A stretch of 64,000 nucleotides of DNA, taken from the NCBI GenBank assembly GCA_023101885.1, contig JALPQD010000304.1, positions 930,001 through 994,000 on the forward strand, in the 5' to 3' direction. Shown here piece by piece: positions 11,391 to 23,360 of the stretch (position 1 is its first letter; the number at the start of each line of letters is the position of its first letter). This DNA comes from Typhlomys cinereus (taxonomy: Eukaryota; Chordata; Mammalia; Rodentia; Platacanthomyidae). The notes below the pieces were generated by a model. The model saw nothing but the letters and a program-made list of their open reading frames with translations, had not been told where the DNA came from and searched no databases. Position numbers and translations under genes: made by a program.

Positions 11391-11779
11391 AACACATCAC
11401 TTTTAAACTATAACCTTCACCTTGTCCCCGCAGGTGTTAATTTATCTTATAATATGAATACATTTAATTTTTCAATTCTAAAAGTCCAAAATTAAAACTT
11501 TTCATATTCCAATATCCAAAGTCAATCATCGAATGTACAGTTATTAAAATGTTGGAACTGAAAGTTTCTTTTTAAAAAATGTCCCAAATCTTTTTACCAT
11601 AAGAATCTATCAAGTCAAAACAAGCCAAATACTTCAGCACAGATAAAAATCAAAATAGAAGCATCATGACACAATAAGAAAATGCCAAATTAGAATCAAG
11701 TACAGCGAATCAAATACCTAATCCTGTACTTCAGTGTCCATCTTTTGCCACTCTCAATGTAGTCACAGAGGCTCAAAGA
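11391..11779. other. AT-rich stretch, nothing recognised
   Basis: No gene or nameable repeat. Confidence 0.5.
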
Positions 11780-12640
11780 TTCTAGGTAATTCCAGTCCCT
11801 TTTTGTAGCTCAAAGTTGTACATGCAGTTTCTCTGGACCATGTTGAATCTGCACGTCAAGTCATCCTCAGCATACATCCCATGGTTCTGGCCCCTCCGAC
11901 AACACCCTGGATTCATTTTTGCAGCTATAAGCTTCACCTTCCTTTGAAGGAACTCCAAGCCTATCATTTGGTGCCAAGCCTCTGCCATTATCCATGAACC
12001 GCCCATTAGTCCATCAAAACCAGTACCACATGTATAATGCTGACAAACTTCGCTATGAGGTTGAAACATAGCTTGGTCCACTCAAGCCACAGCTATAACA
12101 ATTATTGCATGCTGACTCTGGAAGAGCCCTTTTCTAAACAGCCAAAACTTCCGAAGGGCAAGAAATGGCTTCAGCTTGGACTTTTGTCCCCTGATGGAAT
12201 CCAATTTTCAATCCACAGACTTGCCATATGATGATATTCATGTCCTAGTGCAAATCACTAGGTTTTCCTTAACTGATGCTCATTTATCCAACAATAGTAG
12301 CTGTTCTGCTGCCTGCTCTTTCCACATCCAAAGCTTCATGATCATCAACACAGTTCTCCTCTGACAACTAAACCAGTCCATCATATTTAAATTCAACTTT
12401 GCCCAAGTCTTTGTTCCCTTCATCAAAACTGGACCCATACAATCCACAACTCTCTCAGCATTTCTATTATCCAAATGGTCCATTGAACTCTGCAAAATAG
12501 TATTTATAATCCACAGACTCAAGAGCTTCAAACATTTCAAAGGTTTTCCAACAAAATCATTCAGAATCCACATAACCAGATTTATCAGCAACACCCCACT
12601 CCTTTGGTTAAAAAAAAAAAATTCTATAGCACTCAGCCAG
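11780..12640. other. Unclassified 0.86-kb block between two L1s
   Basis: Sequence of balanced composition directly left of repeat X copy 2. It carries medium-length frames on the minus strand (11782-12081 and 12280-12672), neither with a domain I recognise. The even composition and abutment with repeat X suggest it may be the internal part of a larger old transposon. An oligo-A of 12 lies at about 12610. Confidence 0.35.
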
Positions 12641-13050
12641 CATGGTTGCTGATAAGAATGACCATCAAACAACTTAAGGGAACAAGGGGCTTATTTTCTC
12701 TTACAATTCCTGGTTACAGTTGTTTGTCCAGCTTCACAGGAGAATATGCACCAACACCAGGGCCAAGGGAAATGGCCACACTATATCCACGTAACAACTA
12801 TAAGAGGTATAATTCTCACTTGCCAGACCAGCATGTCTGGCTAAGTATACAGAACGATGCCAACTCTCTCAATCAGCTCTCCATGATTTATTCCAGGGCC
12901 TAGTCTCACCTACCATGGGTTGGACCTTCTCCATCAGGTAGACAATCTCTTGCAGGTTTGCTCTGGGATTAATTCAACTACTAATTCTCTACAAATGTAC
13001 TCAGAGCTCAAACCCTCAACAGTCAAGTTGACACTCGTACTTAACTATGA
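12641..13050 (+). repeat. Unclassified interspersed repeat X, copy 2
   Basis: Homologous to 10020-10445 in the same order, with shared strings such as 'cttgccagaccagcatgtct' and 'agtcaagttgacac', and numerous small indels. The two copies are about 2.2 kb apart in the same orientation. Confidence 0.6.
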
Positions 13051-13084
13051 CAGATACATAAAACAATAAAATCAACCCAAATGC

Positions 13085-13588
13085 AATAACACCCCACTCT
13101 TAGCAATACACAGGTCAAAAGGCCAAAACTGAACAGAGACACACAGGAACTAAACAAAACAATAAACCAAACGAACCTGACAGGCATTTAATGAACATTT
13201 CATCTAACACAAAGGAATATGCATTTTTAACAACAGCCCATGGAACTTTCTCCAAAAGAGACCACATATTAGGCCACAAAACAAGTCTTCACAAATACAA
13301 GAAAATCAAAATCACCCCCACAAAATCACCTCCTGTACTCTGTCTGACCACCAAGAAATAAAGATTGGAATCCATAAAAAGGCAAACAACAGAAAGTACA
13401 CAAACTCAAGGAAGCTCAACAACATGCCACTGAATGAGGAATGGATCCATGCAGAAATAAAAATGGAAACTTGAAAATTCCTAGAACTCAATGAAAATGA
13501 AAACATATCATATCAAAAACCTTTGGGATATGATGCAAATAGTCCTAAGAGGAAAGTAGCATTCAATCCCTACATCAAAAAACTGGAT
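13085..13588 (+). pseudogene. Old L1 (copy E), ORF2 endonuclease fragment
   Basis: The plus strand encodes a broken version of the second half of the L1 endonuclease: the blocks corresponding to 'FHPRTKEYTF', 'KIDHILGHK' and 'NLWD' of copy K are recognisable in shifting frames. It ends near 'PYIKKLD'. The reverse-transcriptase part resumes at 14660 after the younger insertion F, so the two pieces probably belong to one old L1 that also lost several hundred bases between them. Confidence 0.75.
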
Positions 13589-14655
13589 TAAAATGGAGTC
13601 TTATTATAAGAGTAGATTCAAAGGTAGATAGAATAAGAAGAGGAGAGTGCTGTGAGGGGGGTCAGTCTCCCATTTGCAGGATGGTAACCTTCTATCTGCC
13701 AGACTCTAAGGAAAGTCTGTGAGTCCAACCAGAAACAAGGAGAGAGGGGATCATGCTAAGGCAGAGAAGATAGGCCACCATCATGGACTGTAAGTAAGTA
13801 ATAAGACATCTTGTTGGGCTCGCAGACTTTTCTTACTGGTCACTTGCATCTGATGGGATATGATCTCACCAGAAAGGGAGAACAGAGAGTCTGGCAGTTA
13901 AAAGGTAACCATCCAGCAAATGGTCTCCTACTCTTTTTCCATCCACCTTTGAATCTACTCTTATAACAAGACTCTAGTTTAACAGCCTTTTATCTCTGGC
14001 CAGGGGATGACATCCAATACCCATCAGGATGGAGCCAAGGGCGGTGCAGGAACAGCAAAACTGAAAAAAAAAATCAACAAACCATAATTCAGAAAATCAG
14101 AGACTCTACAGCAACCACCTGGAACCAGGCCAGCCTAATCTCTCCCCATCCTAAAGCTCAGGGAAATTTTCAGAAGAGGGAGCGGTAAGATCGTAAGGGC
14201 CTAAAGATGGGAAGGAGCAACGATATGCAAGGTACTCCGTACAAGTTAAAAAACGAGGTAATCATAATAGGACTTTGCATGACCTGTGCTATGACCAACA
14301 TATCATTGAAACCCCATAGTCTAGAGCATGGATAACAGGCAGTATGATCCTTAGAGGCAAGGGATTAACAGCCACAATAGTGTTCCTATACTGAAGGGGA
14401 ACACAAAAAAGAACTCTAGGCAATGCCACTGAGTCCTTACACCTCACCGGAGAGGAACCCAGAAGGAAGTTTGATATGCACAATAAAGAATGCTCCAGAA
14501 TGAGGGGGGAAGAGGGCACTGGAAGAAAGGGAGGGAGGGGGGAAAGAAAGGGATAAAGGGGGGAAGGAACAAGGGGCCCAGGGAGGGGTGGAATGAGGGA
14601 GGCGAATGGGGTACTTATAAATTTGTATGAGTGGAAGTAATAAAAAAATGTAAAC
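13589..14655 (+). mobile_element. LINE-1 3' UTR (copy F) with inverted 5' segment
   Basis: From about 13730 this is a plus-strand L1 3' UTR with polypurine tract (about 14500-14610) and terminal 'aatttgtatgagtggaagta' plus A tract. The first part (13589-13728) is L1 UTR in the opposite orientation, and it repeats sequence also present in direct orientation at about 13800-13990. The inverted piece lacks about 60 bp relative to other copies. It lies inside old L1 copy E. Confidence 0.85.
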
Positions 14656-14659
14656 AATA

Positions 14660-16297
14660 CGAGCAGACAACTGAATTATTTATACAGTTTTATAACAAAT
14701 TTTGAAGCTGAAGGAATGTGCCCACCTACAAAAAGCCCAGGGCCAGATGGATTTAACACAGAAATGCTACCAGACATTTAAAGAGCAATTAACTCTAATA
14801 TGCCTTAAGTTATTCCACAAAATAGAACCAAAAGTAACACTTCCAAACTCTTTTTATGAATTCAACATTACACTGATATCAAAAGCAAATAAAGACACAA
14901 CAAAATTGAAAATGAGTCCAATCTCATTGATGAACACAGATGCAAATATCCTCAACAAAATTCTAACAAATTTCAAAAGATCATCCACTATGAATAGGTT
15001 GGGTTTATTCCAGAACACAAGGCTGATTCAATGTATGTATACCTTTAAATATAATTAACCGTACAAACAAATGCAAAACAAAAATGATATAGTTCTCTCA
15101 ATTGATTCTGGAAAAAAAACTTTTAACAAAATCTAAAAATCTTTTATGATGAAGACCCTGGAGAAAACAGAGATGGAAGAAACATTTATCAACATAATAA
15201 AGGCCATACAACAAACCTTAACCAAAAAGCATCCTAAATGGTGAAAAACTGGAAACATTCCACTGGGAACAAGACAAGGCTGTTCACTCTCGCCATTCCT
15301 ATTGAATATTATATTTGAAGACTTAATTAGTTCCATAAGACAAGGAGAGAAACAAAAAGGATACAGCTTGGAAAAGAAGAAATCAAACTAACCCTGTTTG
15401 CAGATTACATGATTCTATACCTCAAAGACCCCAAACATTCTGCCAGGAAACTCCTGGAACTAAAAAAAAAATTCTATGCAGTGAAAGGATGCAAAATTAA
15501 TGTTCAAAAACCAGAGACTTTCCTATACACCAAGGATACACAAAGCAAGAAAGACCCAACAGAATGATATCATAACTTACTGTATGAAAGATCTGAAAGA
15601 TCTTACTACATAAAAATCTGAGAGATCTTACTATATGAAAAGATATTAAAGTATACTCAATGAAAACTTCAAAACTCTGAAAAAGAGATTACAAAAGACA
15701 TCAGAAAGTGGAAAGACCTCCCATGCTGCAGTATGGACAGAATTAAATTGTTAAAATGACCATTCTACAAAAGCAATATACAGATTCAACACAATTCCAA
15801 TCAAAAATTCCAACCCAAATTTTCACACAAATTGGTAAAACAATCTCAAAATTTATATGGAAACACAAAAGGCCCAGGATGGAAAAAATAATCCTGAGGG
15901 AAAAAAATTCTATGGGAGGTATCAGACCTTAAACTATACTACAAAGCCATAGTAATAAAAAATAGAATGGTACTGCCCAAAAAAGAGATATAGAATCATG
16001 GGTTAGAATAATGGGTTAGAAGTGAAGACCTAAATATAAGCACATATACCTACTGCTGACTGATCTGTTACATAGGCAGGTAAAAAATAATCATTGTAAA
16101 AAGGATAGCATCTTCAACAAATGGTGTTGGCAAAATTGGATATCTACATTACAAGAATGAGACTGGGCCCTATTTGTCTCCCTACACATAAATCAACTTC
16201 AAATGGATCAAAGAACTCAATGTTAGATCAGATAATATAAAATTCTTAGAAGAAAAAATAGGGACTACGCTCGAACTAAGTGACTTCAGCCAGCATT
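14660..16297 (+). pseudogene. Old L1 (copy E), ORF2 reverse-transcriptase region
   Basis: Heavily mutated RT domain on the plus strand. The 'KSPGPDGFNTEM' block (about 14735-14765), 'SLMNTDANILNKI' (about 14920-14970), the 'GTRQGCS' equivalent (about 15270) and the FADD-like region ('tttgcagattacatg', about 15395) follow in the correct order. The RT metal-binding motif is damaged (GAT TAC in place of two Asp codons). It continues after a nested L1 (16298-17464) at 17477. Confidence 0.85.
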
Positions 16298-17464
16298 TTC
16301 TTTTTTGTTTTTTTTTATTTCAACTCATACAAACTTAAGAGGTACACTGGTCCCCTCCCACCCTCCAACCCCCCAACCCCCCTCCCTCCCCATCCCCCAG
16401 TGCCTCTCCCTCCCATCCCCAGAGCATCCTTTAATGTGCATGCCAAATTCTTCTCTGGGTCCTCCTTTCCGATGAGGTGCAAGGACCCAGTGGAATTTCC
16501 CAGAATCCTTTCCTGTGTTCCCGTTAAGCATAGGAACACTACTGTGGCTGTCAATACCTTGCTTCCCAGGATCCTAGTGTCTTTAGCAAATGCTAGACTT
16601 TGTGGGGTCAATAATGTGTTGGACATTGTGCAGGGCATGCAAAGTCCAATTATGATTACTTCGGTCCTAACTTGTGTGGAGTACATGCATAGCATTACTC
16701 CTCCCATCCTTGTGCTCTTACAATCTTACCACCCCCTCTTCCACAAATTTCCCTGAGCTTTAGGATGGGGAGAGATTAGGCTGGCCTAGTTCCAGGTGGT
16801 TGATATAGAGTCTCTGAAGTTCTGGATTATGGTTTGTTGATTTTTTTTCAGTTTTGCTGCTCCTGCAATGCCCTTCACTCCATCCTGATGAGTATTGGAT
16901 GTCACCCCTGGCCAGAGATAAAAAGCTGTTAAACTAGAGTCTTGTTATAAGAGTATATTCAAAGTTAGATGTAATAAAAGTAGGAAACCGTGGTGAGGGA
17001 GGGGTCAATCACCCATTTGCGAAATGGTTACTTTCTCTCTGCCAGACTATATGCCCTCCCCTTCTGGTAAGGTCATACCCCATCAGTTGTAAATGATCAG
17101 GAAGGAAAGTCTGTGAACTTAACCAGATGTCTCATTACTTACTTGCAGTCCTTGATGGATCCTTCCCCATCCCTCCTGTTCATAATCTTTGCAATTACTG
17201 TAGGTATTACAGAGAATTATCCTTAAGTGTCTCTAAGTGGGTTTGGTACTAGGATCCACCTATTAGGGAGTACATACAGCACTTAATTTTTTGTGTCTGG
17301 GAAACTTCACTCAATATAATTGTTTCCAATTCCATCCATTTCCTTAATTCATCATTTTTGATGGCTGAGTAGTACTCCATTGTATAGATGTACCACATTT
17401 TCCTTATCCACTCGTCAACTTTTGGACATTTGGATTGATTCCATGACTTTGCTATTGTAAACAG
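16298..17464 (-). mobile_element. LINE-1 3' end nested in copy E
   Basis: A 1,167-bp 5'-truncated minus-strand L1: T-rich tail (16298-16320), polypyrimidine tract (about 16345-16420), full 3' UTR, and the last part of ORF2 (about 17280-17464). It is bounded by a perfect 12-bp duplication, tcagccagcatt, at 16286-16297 and 17465-17476. Removing it restores the order of copy E. It is younger than E. Confidence 0.95.
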
Positions 17465-17586
17465 TCAGCCAGCATTGTCTTAATGTGACCCTAAGGACAC
17501 AGAGAATGAGTCCAACACTAAGAAAATGGACTCTATGAAATTTAAAAGATTTTTCCTAGCAAAGAAACTGTTAATGGAGCAAAAAG
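17465..17586 (+). pseudogene. Old L1 (copy E), last ORF2 remnant
   Basis: Continues copy E after the nested insertion, with a block equivalent to 'MKFKRFFLAKKLLME'. It stops near 17586, where ORF1-like sequence of copy G begins. The A-rich junction gives no clean boundary. Confidence 0.65.
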
Positions 17587-20500
17587 GGATACATGTCCAC
17601 CAAAACAGACCTTCAAAAAATGCTAGAAATGATACTCAAGCTTGAAAAAAAAACAAGCACATCCAGGAGGACAGAAGGGACGTATAATACCACCAAAATC
17701 TAAAAGTGAAACAATAGACTTACAAAAGCCACTAAACATAAAAAATGTCCAGAATAAAAAATAATTTCTCCATTATAATATTAAATGTTAACGGAATTAA
17801 CTCACTGATCAAGAGACACAGATTATAAACTTGGATTAAAAATAAGAACCTATCAATCTGCTGCTTTCAGGAAACTCATCTCACCACAAAAGATAGGCAC
17901 ATCCTAAAAATAAAAGGCTGGCCCAAAACTCTGCAAGCTAATGGAACCAGGAAACAGGCAGGGGTGGCCATTATGCTAGCAGACAAAGTGGACTTCAAAC
18001 CAAAAAAAAATCATAAGAGGCACAGATGGATAATACATTTTAGTCATAGGTACAATTCAGCAACCAGGAAGACTTCACAATACTGAACACATATGCACCC
18101 AATACAGGCCCCCCCCTCATTCATTCAGCAAAGCCTAAAGCATCTAAAGAGAGAAATCAACCCCCAAATGATAATTCTTGGGGATTTCAATACCACCCTC
18201 TCAAAATGGGATAGATCAACAGGTCAAAAACTTAGAGACACTTTGGAACTTAATCAAACCCTTAAAGAAATGGACCTTACAGATCTCTATTGAACTTTTC
18301 ATCCACGCACAAAAGAATACACATTTTTCTCAGTAGCACATGGAATGTTCTCCAAAATAGATCATATATTGGGCCACAAAACGAATCTCCACATATACAG
18401 GAAAGTTGAAATTCTAGCCTATCAGACCACCATGGTCTAAAGCTTGACATGCACAACACAACAAACAACAGAAAATATATTAACTCCTGGAAACCAAATA
18501 CTATGATGCTGAATGAGAATTGGATTCAGGAAGAAAACAAAAAGGAAACACAAGATTTCCTGAAAGTGAACGATAATGAGAATACAACTTATCAAAATCT
18601 TTGGGACACACTGAAAACTTAAGAGGTAAGTTCATAGCTCTTAATGCCTACATCAAAAAAATGGAACCATCAGAAATAAATAACTTAACAGTGCAGCTTA
18701 AAGCTTTAGAGACACTAGAGCAATCCGATCTCAAAAGCAGTAGAAGAGAGGAGATTAGCAAAATAATGGGAGAAATATCCAAAATTGAGATTAGGAAAAC
18801 GATACAGAGAATCAACGAGTTGAAAAGCTGTTTTTTTTTTTTTTAAAAATCAGTAAGATTGATACACCCCTAGCTAAATTAACCAAAAACAAGAGAAAGA
18901 AAACCCAAATTAACAAAATTAGAAATGAAAATGGAGTTATCACTACTGACATCCAAGAAATCTAGAGAATTAGAATGTCATATTTCAAAAACTAATGCTC
19001 TATGAAATTTGACAACACAAAAGAAATGGAAGACTTCCTAAGTAAACACAACTTACCTAAATTGAATCAGGAAGTTGTGAATTATTTAAATAGTCCTATA
19101 ACATATGAGGAAATCGAGGAAGTAATCTCAAATCTTCCCACCAAAAAATGTCCTGGACCAGATGGATTCAGCACAGAGTTCTACCAGACATTTAAGGAGC
19201 TAATAACACCAATACTCCTTAAACTGTTCCATCAAATAGCAAAGGAAGGAGCACTATCAGATTCCTTCTATGAAGCTAATATCATCTTAATCCCATAACC
19301 TAATAAAGATACACTTAAAAATAGAAATCTATAGGCAAATCTCTCTGATGAACACAGATGCAAAGATTCTCAACAAAGCCTTAGCAAATCGGAATCAAAA
19401 ACATATGAAAAAGATCATTTATGAGGATCAAGTAGGCTTTATCCCAGGCACACAAGGTTGGTTCAACATATGCAAATCAATAAATGTAATTCATCATATA
19501 AACCAGTCCAAAGTCCAAGACCACATGATACTCTCAATAGATGCAGAAAAACCTTTTGACAAGATACATTAGCCTTTTAAAATCAAAATACTATAGACAG
19601 TAGGAATGGAAGGAACCTTTACCAATATAATAAAAGCTGTATACAACAAGCCTACAGCAAGGATTATACTGAATGGGGAAAATTTTGAAGCATTCCCGCT
19701 TCGATCAGGAACTAGACAAGGCTGTCCACTCTCACCATTCTATTCAATATTGTACTTGAAGTCTTAGCTAAAGCCATAAGACAAGAAAGGTAGAAAAAAG
19801 GGATTTAATTTGGCAAGGAAGAAGTCAAGTTATCTATATTTGCAGACGATGTGATCATATACCTGTGTGATCTCCACCAGCAAGCTCCTGGAACTAATTG
19901 AGAAGTTCAGCAGGGTGTACAAAATAAACGTACAAAAATCAATGGCCCTCCTATATGCCAGGAATGAAAGAAGTGGAAAAGCCCTGAGAGAAACAACCAC
20001 ATTTACTATAGCCCCTAAAAAAATGAAATACCTTGGTATAAACCTAACCAAGGAAGTAAAAGACCTTTACAATGAAAAGTTTAAAACCCTAAAGAAAGAA
20101 ATTGCAGAAGACACCAGAAGGTGGAAAGACCTCCCATGTTCCTGGATTGGCAGAGCCAACATCATAAAAATGACCATCCTACCAAAGGGAATATACAGAT
20201 TCAATGCTATACCAATTAAAATCCTAAAGCAATTCTTTAAAGAGATTGATCAAACAATCTCAAAATTCATATGGGGTCACAAAAGACCCAGGTTAGCAAA
20301 AATAATACTGAGGAACAAAAACACTGCTGGAGGTATCACCATACCAAACGTTAGTTTATACTACAGATCTATAGTCATAAAAACAGCCATTTATCTCTGG
20401 CCAAAGGCTGACATCCCATTCCTATCAGGATGGAGCCAAGAGCGGTGCAGGAACAGCAAAACTGAAAAAAAAATCAACAAACCATAATTCAGAAAATCAG

Positions 20501-20990
20501 AAACTATACATCAACTACCTGGAACAGGCCAGCCTAATCTCTCCCCATCCTAAAGCTCAGGGAAATTTGCAGGAGACAGAGTGGTGATATTGTAAGAACC
20601 TAAAGATGGGGAGGAGCAATGATATGCAAGATACTCCGTACATGTTAGAAACGAGGTAATCATAATAAGATTTTGAATGACCTGTGCTATCATTAAAATC
20701 CCATAGTCTAGCATGGATCACAGGCAGTATGATCCTTAGAGGCAAGGGATTAGCAGCCATAATAGTGTTCCTATACTAAAGGGGAACACAAAAAAGAGCT
20801 CTAGGCAATGCCACTGAGTCCTTACACCTCATCAGAGAGGAGGACTCAGAGGAAAGTTTGACATGTACACTAAATTCTCCAGAAATGGGGAGGAGGAGGC
20901 TCTTGGAGAAAGGGAGGGAGGGGGGAAAGGAAGGAGAAAAGGGTGGAGAGGAATGGGGTACTTATCAACTTTATATGAGTGGAAGAAATA
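17587..20990 (+). mobile_element. LINE-1 copy G: ORF1 end, ORF2 with internal deletion, 3' UTR
   Basis: A 3.4-kb plus-strand L1 truncated within ORF1 (its last codons lie at about 17587-17690). The inter-ORF spacer and ORF2 (start 17745) follow. At about 20382-20388 the ORF2 sequence passes directly into the 3' UTR, omitting the C-terminal third of ORF2 and the start of the UTR (about 1.55 kb by comparison with copy K). The polypurine tract and A-rich tail end near 20990. No target duplication was found. Confidence 0.9.
17745..20388 (+). pseudogene. L1 ORF2 of copy G (endonuclease and RT, broken)
   Basis: The start codon at 17745 is chosen because it aligns with the ORF2 start of copies K and N. 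The endonuclease half shows 'LNVNG', 'QETHL' and 'ILGDFNTT' (about 18173) in shifting frames. The Asp-His-His ('tcagaccaccatgg', about 18422) catalytic end is retained at DNA level. The RT half shows '[17 protein letters not shown]' (19145-19195), '[13 protein letters not shown]' (about 19528-19570) and the thumb region 19867-20384. Nonsense codons, frameshifts and a poly-T of about 15 at 18830 make it non-functional, and the cysteine-rich C-terminus is deleted. Confidence 0.9.
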
Positions 20991-21914
20991 GAAAAATAAA
21001 ATAAAGAAACAGATAAATTTTAAAAAGTCTTAAGTCTTCAAAAGATCATTGGTTGAATTTTTGTGCTTCTGTAATATATATACATATTTTTAGAATAAAA
21101 TATAACAAAAATAATGGACTACATACTTGTGTTCAGAATTAATACTTAAACTGTGCAGTATGCTACACCTAAAAACTATACCCCTATACTTTGACAAAGT
21201 AATTACATTTCTAAATGAGTTTGTTTCATATTAACTGCAATCCTGCCTGTGTTTCCAGTAACGAGACAGAAAAAACAGGACAGTTCAGAAACTGAGGGTG
21301 TGGCACACGGGTGGCTATGAAAAGAGTTTATCCATGGAGAGCACAAGAACACTGAAGCCTCAGATGGGACTGTGCACAGGTGACAGAAGACAGCGAGCAT
21401 GTTCATGGTATAGCACAGGAAGCGCGGGGGGGGGGGGGGAGCAATGCGCAGGTACATGCGCAGAGGAAGCCGTGGACCAGCACAGGACTTTGGAACCTTT
21501 TCAACAATTACTTTTGCCTAGAGCTAGCCTGAAAACTCTCAGAGGTGGTCCTGAGCAGAGGAATCAGAGCTTACTCTCAAAGTAAAAAGGTCGCTTGCCT
21601 ACTGTGTGAAGACTAGAAAAAGGAAAGTCAGGGGAGAACAGAGTGAGAGAATAGGAAAATGTTTGGATGCTTGAAACAAGCAGGAAACTCCTGTGGCCGC
21701 TGGTAAGAAAGGCAAGTAGTGCTGTGCACGGTCCATGTAGCCTGAGTCAGGATGTATTTTGAAATAAAATATAATCAGTTTGCTAGAAATGTCATCAGAA
21801 TTTGCTTGAATTTATTTAAACAAACCATCCAAACTCATAAATCACAGGTTCAGAAATATCTATCCAAAATTGTGTCCAAAATTACCCAATATCAAGTCTA
21901 ATATGACGAGTCAT
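20991..21914. other. Stretch with no recognised gene; includes G14 run
   Basis: AT-rich left half, more balanced right half. A run of about 14 G lies at 21425-21439. The frame at 21298-21585 has no domain I know. Confidence 0.5.
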
Positions 21915-22141
21915 GAAAACACCGTTTCTGAGTAGTCCTCCATTGTATAGATGTACCACATTTTCCTTATCCACTTGTCAACTGTTGGATATTTGGGTTG
22001 ACTCCATGACTTTGCTATTGTAAAAAGTGCTGCTATGAACATGGTCGTGATTGTGCTATCGAGGTGAACCTCTGCTGTATGGGGGGTTATTCCCAAAAGT
22101 GGAATCACAGGGTCATATGGCATTTTCAATCTTTAACTTCT

Positions 22142-22468
22142 TTAAGAATCTCCGGACAGCTCTCCAGAGTGGCTGTATGAGCCTGCATTCTCACCAGGAA
22201 TGTAGGAGCGTTCCCCTCTCTCCACATCCTCTCCAGCATTTGGTGTTATTTGTATTGTGGATTTTGCCATCCTGACTGGGGTGAGATGATATCTCAGGGA
22301 AGTTTTGATTTGCATTTCCCTGATGGCTAAGGATGTGGAGCATTTTTTAAGATATTTGTTAGACATTTTAATTTCATCCCTGGTAGAGTGTCTATTAAGT
22401 TCCAAAGCCCATTTTCTAACTGGGCCATTAGTTTCCTTGGTGTTTAATTTCCTAAGTTCTTTGTGCAC
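22142..22468 (-). pseudogene. L1 ORF2 C-terminal fragment in the inverted part of copy H
   Basis: This minus-strand frame reads from 'MHKELRKLNTKETNGPVRKW' into the cysteine-rich region, then shifts frame. The remaining C-terminal residues ('[20 protein letters not shown]' to 'YIYTMEDYS') continue at 21911-22129. It was inverted during integration and is not followed by its own 3' UTR. Confidence 0.85.
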
Positions 22469-22786
22469 TCTGGATAATAGAGCTCTATCAGATCATTTGC
22501 TAAAGGTACTAGGATCCTTGGAGGCAAGGGATTGACAGCCACAGTAGTGTTCCTATGCTTAAGGGGAACAAAGGAAAGGGTTCTGGGAAATGCCACTGGG
22601 TCCTTGCACCTCATCGGAGAGGAAGACCCAGAGGAGAGTTTGGCATGCACACTAAAGGATGTTCCGGGGATGGGAGGGGGAGGCACTGGGGGATAGGGAG
22701 GGAGGGGAGAGGGGAGGGGGTACAGGGCAGTGGGAGGTTGGAGGGAGGGAGGGTACCTGTGTACCTGTTAAGTTTGTATGAGTGGA

Positions 22787-22791
22787 AATAA

Positions 22792-22842
<51 letters not shown>

Positions 22843-22843
22843 A
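22787..22843. repeat. (AAAT)n tail expansion
   Basis: About 14 AAAT units form the 3' tail of copy H, a common fate of L1 A tails. Confidence 0.95.
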
Positions 22844-23045
22844 TGAAAAAGAAAACACTGTTTCAGTTTGCTCCACATCTTGGCTTTAAGCTTTTTCTAC
22901 CACTCTTGTTAATCACTACCATTGTCAGAATGCTACCGAATCCTTTTGAGTGCTACTAACATGCTTCTGCATGCTTCCAAAAGTTTCTCCTGTAGGATCT
23001 TTCCTTCAACTTCCAGAGTAGTCACTCTTACAATGTTTGGCAATA

Positions 23046-23360
23046 CTGGAAAATCTCTGGATAGATGGTTCAGAGGTTAAGCCTCTACCTTCCAAGCAGA
23101 AGGTCCTGAGTTTACCTCCCAAATCCCATATAAAAATACTGAACCAAAATGGCAGTGCCTGCACTTCCAGCCATATAAAGTAGAGCCTGGGAAACCCCAC
23201 AGCAAAACAAAAGGTTGGTAGAGCAACCTAATATGGTTCCTGAAGTCACCCTTGGGACTTCACAGGCATACACAGTGCTCTCTGAATCATGCATCTTCCT
23301 GTGGGGTAGGCGGTGTGTGTGTGTGTATGCGTGCACAAGTATATATACACACACAGAAAA
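23046..23360 (+). mobile_element. Diverged tRNA-derived SINE, same family body
   Basis: The head 'gatggttcagaggttaagc' and B-box-like 'cctgagtttacctccc' are followed by a body colinear with the young SINEs ('agagcctgggaaacccca', 'tggttcctgaagtcaccctt') and a (GT)n tract (about 23312-23328). Many substitutions show it is old. The family has therefore been active for a long time. Confidence 0.7.

Larger units (their letters stand above)
21929..22850 (+). mobile_element. LINE-1 with twin-primed 5' inversion (copy H)
   Basis: The plus-strand 3' UTR end (22494 onwards: 'gtactaggatccttggagg', polypurine tract about 22670-22750, terminal 'gtttgtatgagtggaaata') is preceded by an inverted ORF2 segment (21929-22493, minus orientation). 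The element lies between 14-bp duplications with one mismatch, gaaaacac(c/t)gtttc, at 21915-21928 and 22851-22864. About 0.8 kb of L1 between the inverted and direct parts is missing. The tail has become a tetranucleotide repeat. Confidence 0.95.

Noticed and set aside
12280..12672. 130-codon minus-strand frame
   Set aside because: No recognisable domain; composition follows the surrounding block.
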